64,000 bases of DNA from Vulcanimicrobiota bacterium (GTDB lineage: Bacteria; Vulcanimicrobiota; Xenobia; Xenobiales; JADMJV01): positions 186,001-250,000 of the forward strand of contig JAHBVR010000003.1 in the NCBI GenBank assembly GCA_019637395.1, in the 5' to 3' direction. The notes under the pieces are model-generated. The model made no database searches and was not told the DNA's origin. It saw only the letters and a program-made list of their open reading frames with translations. Position numbers and translations under genes: made by a program. Shown piece by piece: positions 18,170-26,276 of this stretch; within the stretch, counting starts at the first letter, position 1, and each line of letters starts with the position of its first letter.

Positions 18170-18457
18170 CTAAGCCACCACGTTGATGCCCTGGTAGTTG
18201 GCGGGCAGCGAGATGGAAGAATGGAGGCGCTGCAACTGGTCCATCTGGCGGGCCAGTTGAGGAGGGATGGAGCTGCTCGGTGCGGCGGCGGCCTGGCTCT
18301 CGACCTCGACCGCCCGGGCCGTCTGGCGAGCGCCCAACACCTGGTTGGCGCGCTGGCTGAGGAAACTGGCCAGGCCGGGAGCCCTGGCCTCCGTGTTCCG
18401 GCCAACTCCGCCGACGGAGTCAAGACGACCGATAGGGAGTGCGGAGAACCTGTCCAT
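18170..18457 (-). CDS. Small protein of unknown function
   Basis: The 95 residues start at ATG 18457, with AAGG nine bases upstream. They are rich in Ala, Gln, Ser and Arg, with a predicted amphipathic stretch (PPQLARQMDQLQRLHSSISLP) and a C-terminal YQGINVVA reminiscent of small, lineage-specific or motility-type proteins. No domain is recognised. It is upstream of the histidine kinase gene on the same strand with a 33-base gap, so it may share its transcript. Confidence 0.5.
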   Translation of the reverse strand: MDRFSALPIGRLDSVGGVGRNTEARAPGLASFLSQRANQVLGARQTARAVEVESQAAAAPSSSIPPQLARQMDQLQRLHSSISLPANYQGINVVA

Positions 18458-18512
18458 GGCTCACACCTTACAAGACAATTCTAAAACAGGCCTTGGCGGG
18501 GCAGTCGATTGA

Positions 18513-18533
18513 TGAACAGTTTGTGAACAGTTT
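18513..18533. repeat. Tandem 10-bp direct repeat upstream of the 18595 gene
   Basis: TGAACAGTTT occurs at 18513-18522 and again at 18524-18533, a period of 11 bases or one helical turn. A possible -10 (TATAAG, 18554-18559) follows. The arrangement suits an activator binding on one face of the DNA. Confidence 0.35.
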
Positions 18534-18562
18534 AAGAGGAGAAAATTTCCCCCTATAAGGGA

Positions 18563-18578
18563 GCCCGCTCACGCGGGC
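18563..18578 (+). promoter_or_regulatory. Hairpin in the presumed 5' leader of the 18595 gene
   Basis: GCCCGC, a four-base loop TCAC, then GCGGGC form a strong stem 16 bases before the GTG start. No U-run follows, so it is not an intrinsic terminator. It could affect translation of the downstream gene. Confidence 0.35.
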
Positions 18579-18594
18579 GCGAAGAGAGAAGTTC

Positions 18595-19344
18595 GTGTCC
18601 AACCTGCTCAACTACCATCGCTATCTGTTCCAATGGCATTGCCGCAAGTTCTTTCGCTTTCGCCGCCATCTGAGTGAAGCCGAGAAAGCCTATTTGGAGA
18701 CTTGCTTTGCACTGTCCAGCTCGTTCCGCGAAGTCTCCGACTCGGGCTACGAGCATTTCAGCTATTACAGCTACAGTCATCGCGTCCATGGAGACAAGGT
18801 CAACTCTTCCCGGCTGGCCTACGGCTCGGTGGCCAACCCCGAGCCGGCCCTCCAGGCTGCCCTGCCGGTCATCCAAGAACATTCGGTCGAACTCGACCCT
18901 TACTTTTTGGAATCGAAGAACAGCAAATTCTACGGGCTGGGCTGGGACCTCTTGGAAAAGCAGTTCAAAGTCTATTTCCGGGTGCAGCCGGTCCAGGCGC
19001 TACCGGAAAACCTGACTCATCTGCTCGAGGGCTACGAGTTGGAGGACCATCGAGATGAAGGTCTGGTGTCCTTCACCTATACGCGCGACCAGTTAAGCGA
19101 GTCAAAGATCTACCTTTATCCTAAATCCTCCTTGAACTTACCGGCCGGCGCCCAGGGCCAGGCCAGTATGCTCAGCGACCAGCGCGGACTGGTCAAGCAG
19201 TATGACCTCAACCAGCCGGAGCGGTGGACGGAACGGCTCAGCCCGCCCGGACAGCGTATTTTGCAGCTCTACCGGGAACTGGATGAAGACCTCGACACCA
19301 TCCAATACCAAGATGAAGAGAATTATACCTTGTACTTTCCCTAA
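18595..19344 (+). CDS. Protein of unknown function, Tyr-rich
   Basis: The 249 residues start at a GTG with GAGAG eight bases upstream. The product is soluble, rich in Tyr, Leu and Glu, with an N-terminal amphipathic basic segment (NYHRYLFQWHCRKFFRFRRH) and a tail rich in acidic and aromatic residues (ELDEDLDTIQYQDEENYTLYFP). No family is recognised and no signal peptide is seen. It is followed, 74 bases on, by the glycine-rich gene. The upstream direct repeats and hairpin suggest specific regulation. Confidence 0.65.
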   Translation: MSNLLNYHRYLFQWHCRKFFRFRRHLSEAEKAYLETCFALSSSFREVSDSGYEHFSYYSYSHRVHGDKVNSSRLAYGSVANPEPALQAALPVIQEHSVELDPYFLESKNSKFYGLGWDLLEKQFKVYFRVQPVQALPENLTHLLEGYELEDHRDEGLVSFTYTRDQLSESKIYLYPKSSLNLPAGAQGQASMLSDQRGLVKQYDLNQPERWTERLSPPGQRILQLYRELDEDLDTIQYQDEENYTLYFP

Positions 19345-19418
19345 TTATTCAGACCTAGACAGAGCCCCGTACCTGTGGGACAATAACTCTTAATAACGTA
19401 GATTGGGGACTTAAGACT

Positions 19419-19952
19419 TTGATCGGTGCAGTATTAGGTGGAGTTCAGGCACTAGGCGGACTGTTCGGCGGCGGCCCCCGCGCCCCGCGTATGCAGCAGT
19501 GCGAACACCAGCAAATCCAGCAGAATCCTTTCCCGAACCAGGCCTGCGCGATGAACATGAACTTCGGCGCGCAACGCATCAACGGGTGTTGCAATTCGTT
19601 TATGGGACAGCCCTATGGCAGCCCCTTCGGCGGCGGCCCTATCAGTAACTTCGCCATGGCCGGCGCCGGCCCCGGAGGCAGCTTTGCCTTCGCCGGCAAC
19701 AACGGCCTGGGCGGCGGCTTCAACAACCTGTTTTCTTCTCCGCTTGGCGGCGGCAACTCGGCCTACGCCGCGGGCTTCCAGGCCGGCCTGAGCGGTGGCG
19801 CCTTCAACAACGGATTTAACAGTGGGTTTAACGGCGGCTTCAATGGCGGTGGCTTCGGCAACGGCCTGGGCTTCGGTAGTCCCTTCGCCGGCGGACTCCC
19901 CTTCGGTGGCCAGAACCTCAACCTCTCGCTGGGAATCTCCTTGAACGTCTAA
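19419..19952 (+). CDS. Gly/Asn/Phe-rich low-complexity protein
   Basis: The 177 residues start at a TTG (IGAVLGGVQALGGLFGGGPRA), giving a hydrophobic glycine-rich N-terminus. The middle carries Cys, Gln and Asn residues (QQCEHQQIQQNPF region). The last 90 residues are a repeat-like run with GGxFNNGFNSGFNGGFNGG units (residues about 125-155) and a short amphipathic LNLSLGISLNV tail. Such composition is seen in self-assembling or amyloid-like surface proteins. No signal peptide is clear. No better start is visible. Confidence 0.55.
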   Translation: MIGAVLGGVQALGGLFGGGPRAPRMQQCEHQQIQQNPFPNQACAMNMNFGAQRINGCCNSFMGQPYGSPFGGGPISNFAMAGAGPGGSFAFAGNNGLGGGFNNLFSSPLGGGNSAYAAGFQAGLSGGAFNNGFNSGFNGGFNGGGFGNGLGFGSPFAGGLPFGGQNLNLSLGISLNV

Positions 19953-19959
19953 TCTCGTT

Positions 19960-20556
19960 TTGGAGAAACCCTGGTATGAAATAGTCGACGCCGCGGAGCA
20001 AGACTGGGATTTTATCCTGGAAATGGCCACCACGGCGTCGATTTTTACTTTCAACGCCCTGCGCAGCACTTCGGCCGAGCGGGCCGAATTCATGCGCCGC
20101 GAGTTTCCCTCGCTGCGCATGTGGGTGCGCCAGGGCAAGTACCGTTTTCTGCTGGCCCGCGACCGCGAACTCGATAAACCGATCGGCTACCTGTTGCTGA
20201 ATCTCTACGGCATGGATGATCTGGGCAGGCGCCAGACCTTCGTGGAAGACATCGGCGCTCTCCAGGAGTATTGGGGGCGGGGCATCGGACATGCTCTGTT
20301 TGATCATGCCACCGAGGTCACCGCTTCCCTGGGCATCGACTTCATGGGCGGCGAGGTGGCCGGCAACAATCCCCGCTGGCAAGCGGCTCTGCGCAACCGG
20401 TTCGAGCTGGAGGCCTACCGGGTGGTGCGCGCCTGCACGCCACGTGGGCGGGAAATCCTGGAACGCTGCAAACAGACCGTGAAGGCTCACGAGGAACTGC
20501 AGGAACAGCTCAAAGCCCGTCAGGAGAAGCGAGCCCGGCGCCGCCAGCAATCTTGA
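19960..20556 (+). CDS. GNAT-family N-acetyltransferase
   Basis: The 198 residues show the GNAT core: the motif A region EDIGALQEYWGRGIGHALFDHATEV (acetyl-CoA loop as YWGRGIGHAL), preceded by GYLLLNLYG and followed by RNRFELEAYRV. It should acetylate an amine on an unknown small molecule or protein. It starts at a TTG eight bases after the glycine-rich gene. It overlaps the next gene by four bases (TTGA), so the two are very likely translated together. Confidence 0.85.
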   Translation: MEKPWYEIVDAAEQDWDFILEMATTASIFTFNALRSTSAERAEFMRREFPSLRMWVRQGKYRFLLARDRELDKPIGYLLLNLYGMDDLGRRQTFVEDIGALQEYWGRGIGHALFDHATEVTASLGIDFMGGEVAGNNPRWQAALRNRFELEAYRVVRACTPRGREILERCKQTVKAHEELQEQLKARQEKRARRRQQS

Positions 20557-21731
20557 AGCCGGTCTTGATGGAGGACCACAGCCAGGCCTATTTCGCCTGG
20601 AAGCGTGCCGGCATCCAGGCCGCCTGGTGCTGGCACGTGGACGCCCATTTAGATATCGGCCGTGACGGCCTGGAGCAGGCCGCCCTGGAACAACTGCGGC
20701 CGGCCCTGGACCCCCTGCCCGAGCTGACCGGCAACCCCTATGTCCCCTGGGGTGGGCTGAACTGCGGAAATTACCTCTATCCAGCCATCCGCCATGGCCT
20801 GGTGGGCCGCCTGACCTGGGTGATTCCGCCCGACCTGCCGCACGGCAAGCTGCTGAACTGGGCGCGCACTCATCTCAACGGCTGGCTGGATTTGACGGTG
20901 GAGGAATCGGCCGGCCTGCACGACGCCGGCGGCTACCTCGAAGGCACTCTGCTGGGCATTCCCTTTCAGGTAGGCCCGGCCGCTGCTCTACCCAGACCGG
21001 AAGAACCCGTGCTGCTGGACGTGGACCTGGATTATTACCTGAATTTGCAAGGAAAAGTATGGCAAGAGCCTCCCGGTCCCCTGCCCTCGTCGCTCTTCAC
21101 CACCGTGGCTTTCTCGGTGTTGGGCGGCTATACGGCTACCGAGCAGCGCTGCCTGGCCGCTCCCTGGACGGACGATTGGAGCGGTTATCAAGGCAACGCG
21201 CTGGACGAGGCCGCCCGACATGTGCGCCAGCGCCACTATCAGCAAGGACTGGAGCACCTGCACGAGTTATCGGCGGTCGAGGCCGAGTACCTGCGCGGCA
21301 CCTGCCAACATCATCTGGGCCAGTTCGAGCAGGCGCTGCAAACCTGGCAGCGCCTGCTGGCACGGGTATCCTCCACGGGCCAGGCCTATCTGGCCGGCCT
21401 GGCCTCGGAACTGCTGAGCACGCGCCTGAACGACCCGCAGGCAGCCCTGGATTACGCCCAACAGGGCCTGCAAATCGTGGAAGACTACCGCCTTCACTAT
21501 GCAGCGGCGGTGGCCCTGGAACAACTGGAGCAACCGCGCCAGGCCACGCAAATGCTCAGGCGCGGCCTGCGCCAGTGCGAAGGCACGGTGATCAGCTTAC
21601 AGATGCGACGGCTGCTAGCCCGCCTCTACCGCAAACAGGGCAAAGAGGGGTTGGCCCAAATCGAACTCGCCCATTTGCGAGATGATCTGAGCCCTTCCTC
21701 AAGCGTCGGTCTCTTCGGGGACATCCGTTAA
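20553..21731 (+). CDS. UPF0489-like protein with C-terminal TPR-like repeats
   Basis: The first 200 residues fit the UPF0489 family: MEDHSQAYFAWKRAGI, then WHVDAHLDIG and VLLDVDLDYY, where His/Asp residues resemble metal ligands of an arginase/deacetylase-like fold. From about residue 225 the protein is helical and repeat-like (EYLRGTCQHHLGQFEQALQ, DPQAALDYAQQGLQ), consistent with four or five TPR-type repeats. Function in bacteria is unknown. It is coupled to the GNAT gene, which suggests a joint modification/demodification role (inference). Its 3' end overlaps the convergent gene by 33 bases. Confidence 0.7.
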   Translation: MKPVLMEDHSQAYFAWKRAGIQAAWCWHVDAHLDIGRDGLEQAALEQLRPALDPLPELTGNPYVPWGGLNCGNYLYPAIRHGLVGRLTWVIPPDLPHGKLLNWARTHLNGWLDLTVEESAGLHDAGGYLEGTLLGIPFQVGPAAALPRPEEPVLLDVDLDYYLNLQGKVWQEPPGPLPSSLFTTVAFSVLGGYTATEQRCLAAPWTDDWSGYQGNALDEAARHVRQRHYQQGLEHLHELSAVEAEYLRGTCQHHLGQFEQALQTWQRLLARVSSTGQAYLAGLASELLSTRLNDPQAALDYAQQGLQIVEDYRLHYAAAVALEQLEQPRQATQMLRRGLRQCEGTVISLQMRRLLARLYRKQGKEGLAQIELAHLRDDLSPSSSVGLFGDIR

Positions 21732-23381
21732 GTAGCCGGCTTCGCGGGCTTCCTGAAGCACATCCTGGAGCATCTGCAGATTGGAGTTCATGGCCAGCCG
21801 GGCGCGGTGAATCACGTTGAGTCCCTCCCACACCAGGCGCACTCCGTTGATCAGGTGCTCGTTGTCTTGCTCGCTGACGTAGGCCTGCATGGACTTGAGA
21901 CCGGCTTCACAATCGCTCATGCCGGCTACGAAAGCCGCGCCCACTTCCTGCACATGGGGCAAATGGTGCTCGCGCCAGACCCGCCTGGTCTCCTCGTTCA
22001 TGTTGGATTCGTCCATGGTCTCGGTGGCGATTTCGTCCAGTTCCTTGGCCAGTTCCTTGAGGCCCACCATGGCCTCGGTGACCACGTTCTGGAACTCGTT
22101 CAGACTGATCTTGCCTTCGGACACGTTGTCACAGGCGGAAAACAGCTTGGCCACGTTGTCGGTCATGCCCAGCTCCTGAGTTTCCTCCAGAGCCGGACCG
22201 GCCATCACGTTGAAGCTCGAAGACGAAGCCGCCCCGCTCTCGGTGGGCAACACGTTGCCGCAGGCCTCGCAGCGCTTGTTTTCAGGAGGATTGGCGCGGC
22301 CGCAACCGGGACAAAGAGTCTGCCCCTGATGCTGGGCGGCCGTATTATAAACCTCGCGAGATTCGTCCAGCTTCTGGGCGGTGGCCACCAACCTGGCGAT
22401 GGCGGCTTCACAAGCGGCGGAATCCTTCTTTGCGAACCCGTTCATCAGTTCTTCCACGGCGGCGTCATGCTCGTCACCGCTTTCCAGAGTGCGGGGAATC
22501 TCTTGCTGCACCAGAGCCGATTCGCTGGGGCGGGAAATGGAGCGTTCGAAACCCTCCCAGAACCCATCCAAGAGATCGCGATAGTCGTCCAGGAAGCTGC
22601 TGACCAGAGTGCTGTCCAGCTCCCCGCCCAACCCTTTGCGCACTACCGAAATGATCACGTTGGTCATGGGGATGGGGGCCGGGCCTTCGAGCCCCTCGGC
22701 CATCAAGCGCTCGACCTTTTCGCCCAGGGCGATGGCCTCGTCCAACTCGTGGAGCGGAGCCTTCAGGCTGGCCGGATCTAAAGCTTCGAGTCCTTGTAGC
22801 TTCTGCAAGACCTCGACTCCCTGCTGATAGGCCTGGCCGCAGGCGCCCCGGCCGGGCAGGGCGGCCTCGCGCACCTGGGCGATCTTGCCGGCAAAAACCT
22901 GAGAGAAATTATTCAGATAGTCATCCCAGCTTTCTTCGCCGGCCTGGCCGCTGTGGATGCCGGCGGCGATGCGCGCCAGCGTATTGGAAAAAGGGGTGGC
23001 GAAGGGACCTTGAGCGGCGTAGGCCGCTCCATAAGCTTCCAGCGCGGCAAAAAGGGCCGGCACCAGCGTCTGGGCCTCTTCGTAGGCGGCCACCAACTGG
23101 TTGTGGTCGTTGCTCTCGAGCGCCTGCCGTGAATTTTGCAACCAGGCATGATAGAGGCGGAACTGCTCGATTACCGCCTGCATCTTGTCCTGCACGGCCG
23201 CCACGAATTCGGCTCCGCGCGCCTGGGCGCGTTCCGGCACCTCACGCAGCTCGCGCTCGGCGACGGCCAACTGAGCGTCGACCAGAGGAATGACCTCTTG
23301 GGGATCTTCGCCGCCGATGACGGAGAAGAGTTTCATCTGAATTTCATCTACAGGAGTGGCCGCTTGTACCGTTGCAATCAC
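21699..23381 (-). CDS. Helical protein with central zinc ribbon
   Basis: GTG 23381 is set by GAGGTGA a few bases upstream. The 560-residue product is acidic and almost all helical, with no membrane segment. Around residues 360-385 a four-Cys zinc ribbon interrupts the helices (CPGCGRANPPENKRCEACGN). The two flanking halves may be related helical domains: both are rich in heptad-like Leu/Ala/Glu. No family is recognised; a scaffold or signalling role is only a guess. It diverges from the BpsA-like gene with 68 bases between starts. Confidence 0.7.
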   Translation of the reverse strand: MIATVQAATPVDEIQMKLFSVIGGEDPQEVIPLVDAQLAVAERELREVPERAQARGAEFVAAVQDKMQAVIEQFRLYHAWLQNSRQALESNDHNQLVAAYEEAQTLVPALFAALEAYGAAYAAQGPFATPFSNTLARIAAGIHSGQAGEESWDDYLNNFSQVFAGKIAQVREAALPGRGACGQAYQQGVEVLQKLQGLEALDPASLKAPLHELDEAIALGEKVERLMAEGLEGPAPIPMTNVIISVVRKGLGGELDSTLVSSFLDDYRDLLDGFWEGFERSISRPSESALVQQEIPRTLESGDEHDAAVEELMNGFAKKDSAACEAAIARLVATAQKLDESREVYNTAAQHQGQTLCPGCGRANPPENKRCEACGNVLPTESGAASSSSFNVMAGPALEETQELGMTDNVAKLFSACDNVSEGKISLNEFQNVVTEAMVGLKELAKELDEIATETMDESNMNEETRRVWREHHLPHVQEVGAAFVAGMSDCEAGLKSMQAYVSEQDNEHLINGVRLVWEGLNVIHRARLAMNSNLQMLQDVLQEAREAGYLTDVPEETDA

Positions 23382-23449
23382 GTTTTTGTCACCTCACAGC
23401 CGGCTTGTTCTTGGGCAGGAAGATAGGGTCCTCTGGGCAACCGGGCAAG

Positions 23450-24574
23450 ATGGCAAACTACTGGCTCACACAGCACCTCGACACGCGCTACGGCAGCCAA
23501 TCGGGCGAAGTGGCCCTGTGCAATTTAGCCTACGGCAGCCGCCTTCTGGCCGATGGAGAAAGCTTCAAGCGGCTGGCGCCCTATCAGAAACCCCATCCGC
23601 TCGGCGACGATCCCTGGCTGGAACGGGCCCTGGACGCCAATCTGCTGGTCAATGACCAGCCCCACCATCCTCCCAACTCGGTGACTCGCCTGGTGGCTGC
23701 TCTACAAAGCTACAGCGGAGCCCAGGGCAGTCCGCTGGAATTGTTGGACGCAGCCGAGAAAAAGTTTCGCCAGCACAGCATGCCCACTCCGGCCCGGGGA
23801 GCCCAGGAAAAAGGCGGCCCCCTGATGCGCAAGCCGGAGCGCCTGGTCGATTTTGCCTTCGATCACACCCGAGCTTTTTTGACCTACGATGTGCAACCCG
23901 AGCAAGGTCTGGAGCTGGATCTGGTGGAACTGTTCAGCCACCGTCCGGCCATGAAGCTGCGCTACGAGCAGCAATACTGTACGCCCTACACCACCCAACG
24001 CCGGGTGGCCCGTATACGCCAGGCGCTCCGGCCGGGCGCCCGCGTGCTGGTGCTGGGCGACGACGATCTGGTCTCTTTAGCGTTGGTGCAGGCCAGCCAC
24101 GACTATCAGGTGGACGTCCTCGAATTGGACCCGGACCTGGTGGCTTTCTTAAAAGACAAGGGGGGCGAACGACTCACCGTTCTGGAACACAACCTGCGCC
24201 ACGGCGTACCCGATTCGATGAAAGCCGCCTACGATCTGGTCACCACCGACCCACCCTACGCCGCCCACGGCATGCGTTTTTTTCTACAGTGCGCCGCCGA
24301 CTCGCTCAAGCCGGGCCCGGATAGCCGCCTCTTTCTATCCACTTTCCCCGGCCTGATCGAGGACCCGGACAAACTCTGGACCGATTTGCAAGAGCTGGGA
24401 CTGCATATCGAGCAACGTCACGACCACTTCAGCCGCTATATCTACAACAACGGCTATCGGGTCGAGCATCTGGCCGCTCTGCGCGCGCTGGGAAGTCCGC
24501 TGCATCCCACCCAGGAGCTGCTCGGCTTCCCCTTCCTCTATGCCCACTTCTTCGAATGCTCCCTGCAACGATGA
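23450..24574 (+). CDS. BpsA-family (DUF43) aminopropyltransferase-like enzyme
   Basis: The 374 residues (ATG 23450) match the branched-chain polyamine synthase family. The AdoMet-fold motif is LGDDDLVSLAL (Gly203, Asp204-206) and the catalytic-site motif is TDPPYAAHG (Asp267-Pro-Pro-Tyr270), both diagnostic for N4-bis(aminopropyl)spermidine synthase of thermophilic archaea. A longer N-terminal domain (about 180 residues) precedes it. The reaction would use decarboxylated AdoMet to add aminopropyl groups; a methyl acceptor is not excluded. No speD or speE lies here. Its 3' end overlaps the next gene by 35 bases if that starts at 24540. Confidence 0.82.
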   Translation: MANYWLTQHLDTRYGSQSGEVALCNLAYGSRLLADGESFKRLAPYQKPHPLGDDPWLERALDANLLVNDQPHHPPNSVTRLVAALQSYSGAQGSPLELLDAAEKKFRQHSMPTPARGAQEKGGPLMRKPERLVDFAFDHTRAFLTYDVQPEQGLELDLVELFSHRPAMKLRYEQQYCTPYTTQRRVARIRQALRPGARVLVLGDDDLVSLALVQASHDYQVDVLELDPDLVAFLKDKGGERLTVLEHNLRHGVPDSMKAAYDLVTTDPPYAAHGMRFFLQCAADSLKPGPDSRLFLSTFPGLIEDPDKLWTDLQELGLHIEQRHDHFSRYIYNNGYRVEHLAALRALGSPLHPTQELLGFPFLYAHFFECSLQR

Positions 24575-26273
24575 GCCGGAACCAGGGGTACCGGTCCCGC
24601 GGCCAGAAACTAGCCGGGTGAAGATCGGTCCGCTGCACATTTCACTGGGGAAAGCGCCGGCCAGGCTGCGCCCAAGCCTTCCGGGGCCGCTCGACTCCCT
24701 GTCTTTGGGGAACGTGCCTGAGGCCAGTGGCCTGCTGAAACCCCCCGCGGCCGATCCTTTTCCATTGTTGGAAAACCGGGGGTTTACGCTGGCGAACCTG
24801 GGCGGCAACAGCCCCGCCCGGGCCGAGTTGCAGCAACTGGTGGGGACTTTGCGCGACGGTCACAAGGCACCCTACTCCAGCTATCTGGTCAAAGGTAACA
24901 CCGGCGCCGGTAAAACCACCTTGATTCGGGGCCTGGCGGCGGATCTGGAAAAAGTGGGCGTGCCGACCTTGCACGCCGACGGCGCTGATTTCAGCGAGAG
25001 CGGGCCGGCAAAACTTCGCCAACTGTTTCAGCAAGCCCAGCAAGCCGCTCTGAAGAGCCCACATCAAACGGCCGTCGTGCACATCGACGAGATCGAGGCG
25101 GCCGCCCGCATCCGCTCCCAATCGGCCAACCTGGCCCTGAAAGTGGGGGCGGCCGTAAGCGGCGCGCTGAGCGGTCTGGCCGGCATGGTGGGCCTCCGAG
25201 AAACCGTTCCTAAGGAAGACCCGGCCGAGTCCCACCAGACGCTGGCCGCCCTGACCAGTTTGATGGAGAAGAACACCAACCTGATCTTCATCGGCACCAC
25301 CAGCCGCGCCGATACCATGGACTACGACGCCAGTAAACGCTTTCAGCGGGAACTGCAGCTCGACACTCCTTCCGGTCCGGAGGAGCGCCTGAGCCTGCTC
25401 CAGTCGATGGTCCAACGGGAAAAGCTCGAGGTCGAGCCGGGCGTGCTCGAAGAGATGGCCAGAGCCACCATCGGAGCCAATCCGCTGGGTCTGGAGAAAG
25501 GTTTGCGCCAGGCCAAAGTGCTGGGCAACGGCAAGATCACCGGCGACTCGGCCCGGGAAGCCCGCTTGCAGGAATCTTTCGGAGTGGCTCGGCCCGTCAC
25601 CAATCCGGACTGGATGTGGCGTCTGACCATCTGCCACGAGATGGGCCACGTGGTGGTGCGCCATCTCTTCGAGGACATGGCCAAAGACCATCCCGACCAG
25701 CAGCCCAAGGGCATCGACGCCGTCAGTTTTGCCCCGCGCGGTCCGGCCAACGCGGCCGTTTTCCTCAAATCCAGCTCCAACCCGGCCAGCACCTTTGAGT
25801 GGTACATGGCCGAAGTGGCTTCCAACCTGGCCGGCCGCACTTCCGAGTCGCTGTTCGGAAAGGGTCATACCAGCGCCGGACCGGGTAGCGACATTACCTA
25901 TGCTTCCAAGCTGGTCAAAGAAGCCATTCGCGAAAAAGGTATGGGCCTGACGCTGGGGCCGGTCAATCCGGGCATATCCGGATCTACCCTGGACGAGACC
26001 AAAGCCTCGCAGGACCAGGAGCGGTTCACCGCCGTGGCCGACCAGATCGCCACCAGCGCGGTCGAATTCTATCGCGACTTTACCGAGAATTTCGCCCAGG
26101 AAATGCTGGGCCACCGCAACGATCTGGGCAAGCTCACCCTGTCCGGCCAGGAAATCCAGAATCGCCTGCGCGCCTGGGAAACCGAGCGGGCCGCCCAAGT
26201 GACGGCTCTCAAAGATCAGATCCGCCAGGCCATGGCCTCTATCAAGCCGCCCACTTCCGCCGGATTGAAGTAG
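24540..26273 (+). CDS. Soluble FtsH-like AAA+ zinc metalloprotease
   Basis: The 577 residues combine an AAA+ ATPase with an M41-like peptidase but have no transmembrane N-terminus. Walker A is GNTGAGKT (119-126), Walker B is VVHIDEIE (Asp183, Glu184), and a sensor-like FIGTTSRADTMD and second-region-of-homology stretch follow. The zinc site is HEMGH (366-370) and the third ligand is probably Asp451 in GPGSDI, as in FtsH. The usual FtsH order is preserved. The start is uncertain: ATG 24540 lies within the previous gene; GTG 24618 (VKIGPLH) would avoid the overlap. Targets are unknown; the neighbours are a BpsA-like enzyme and SNF2. Confidence 0.82.
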   Translation: MPTSSNAPCNDEPEPGVPVPRPETSRVKIGPLHISLGKAPARLRPSLPGPLDSLSLGNVPEASGLLKPPAADPFPLLENRGFTLANLGGNSPARAELQQLVGTLRDGHKAPYSSYLVKGNTGAGKTTLIRGLAADLEKVGVPTLHADGADFSESGPAKLRQLFQQAQQAALKSPHQTAVVHIDEIEAAARIRSQSANLALKVGAAVSGALSGLAGMVGLRETVPKEDPAESHQTLAALTSLMEKNTNLIFIGTTSRADTMDYDASKRFQRELQLDTPSGPEERLSLLQSMVQREKLEVEPGVLEEMARATIGANPLGLEKGLRQAKVLGNGKITGDSAREARLQESFGVARPVTNPDWMWRLTICHEMGHVVVRHLFEDMAKDHPDQQPKGIDAVSFAPRGPANAAVFLKSSSNPASTFEWYMAEVASNLAGRTSESLFGKGHTSAGPGSDITYASKLVKEAIREKGMGLTLGPVNPGISGSTLDETKASQDQERFTAVADQIATSAVEFYRDFTENFAQEMLGHRNDLGKLTLSGQEIQNRLRAWETERAAQVTALKDQIRQAMASIKPPTSAGLK

Positions 26274-26276
26274 TCC

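Noticed and set aside
24642-26198. Leftward open frame of 518 codons opposite the FtsH-like gene
   Set aside because: The rightward frame has Walker and HEMGH motifs; this one has no recognisable domain.
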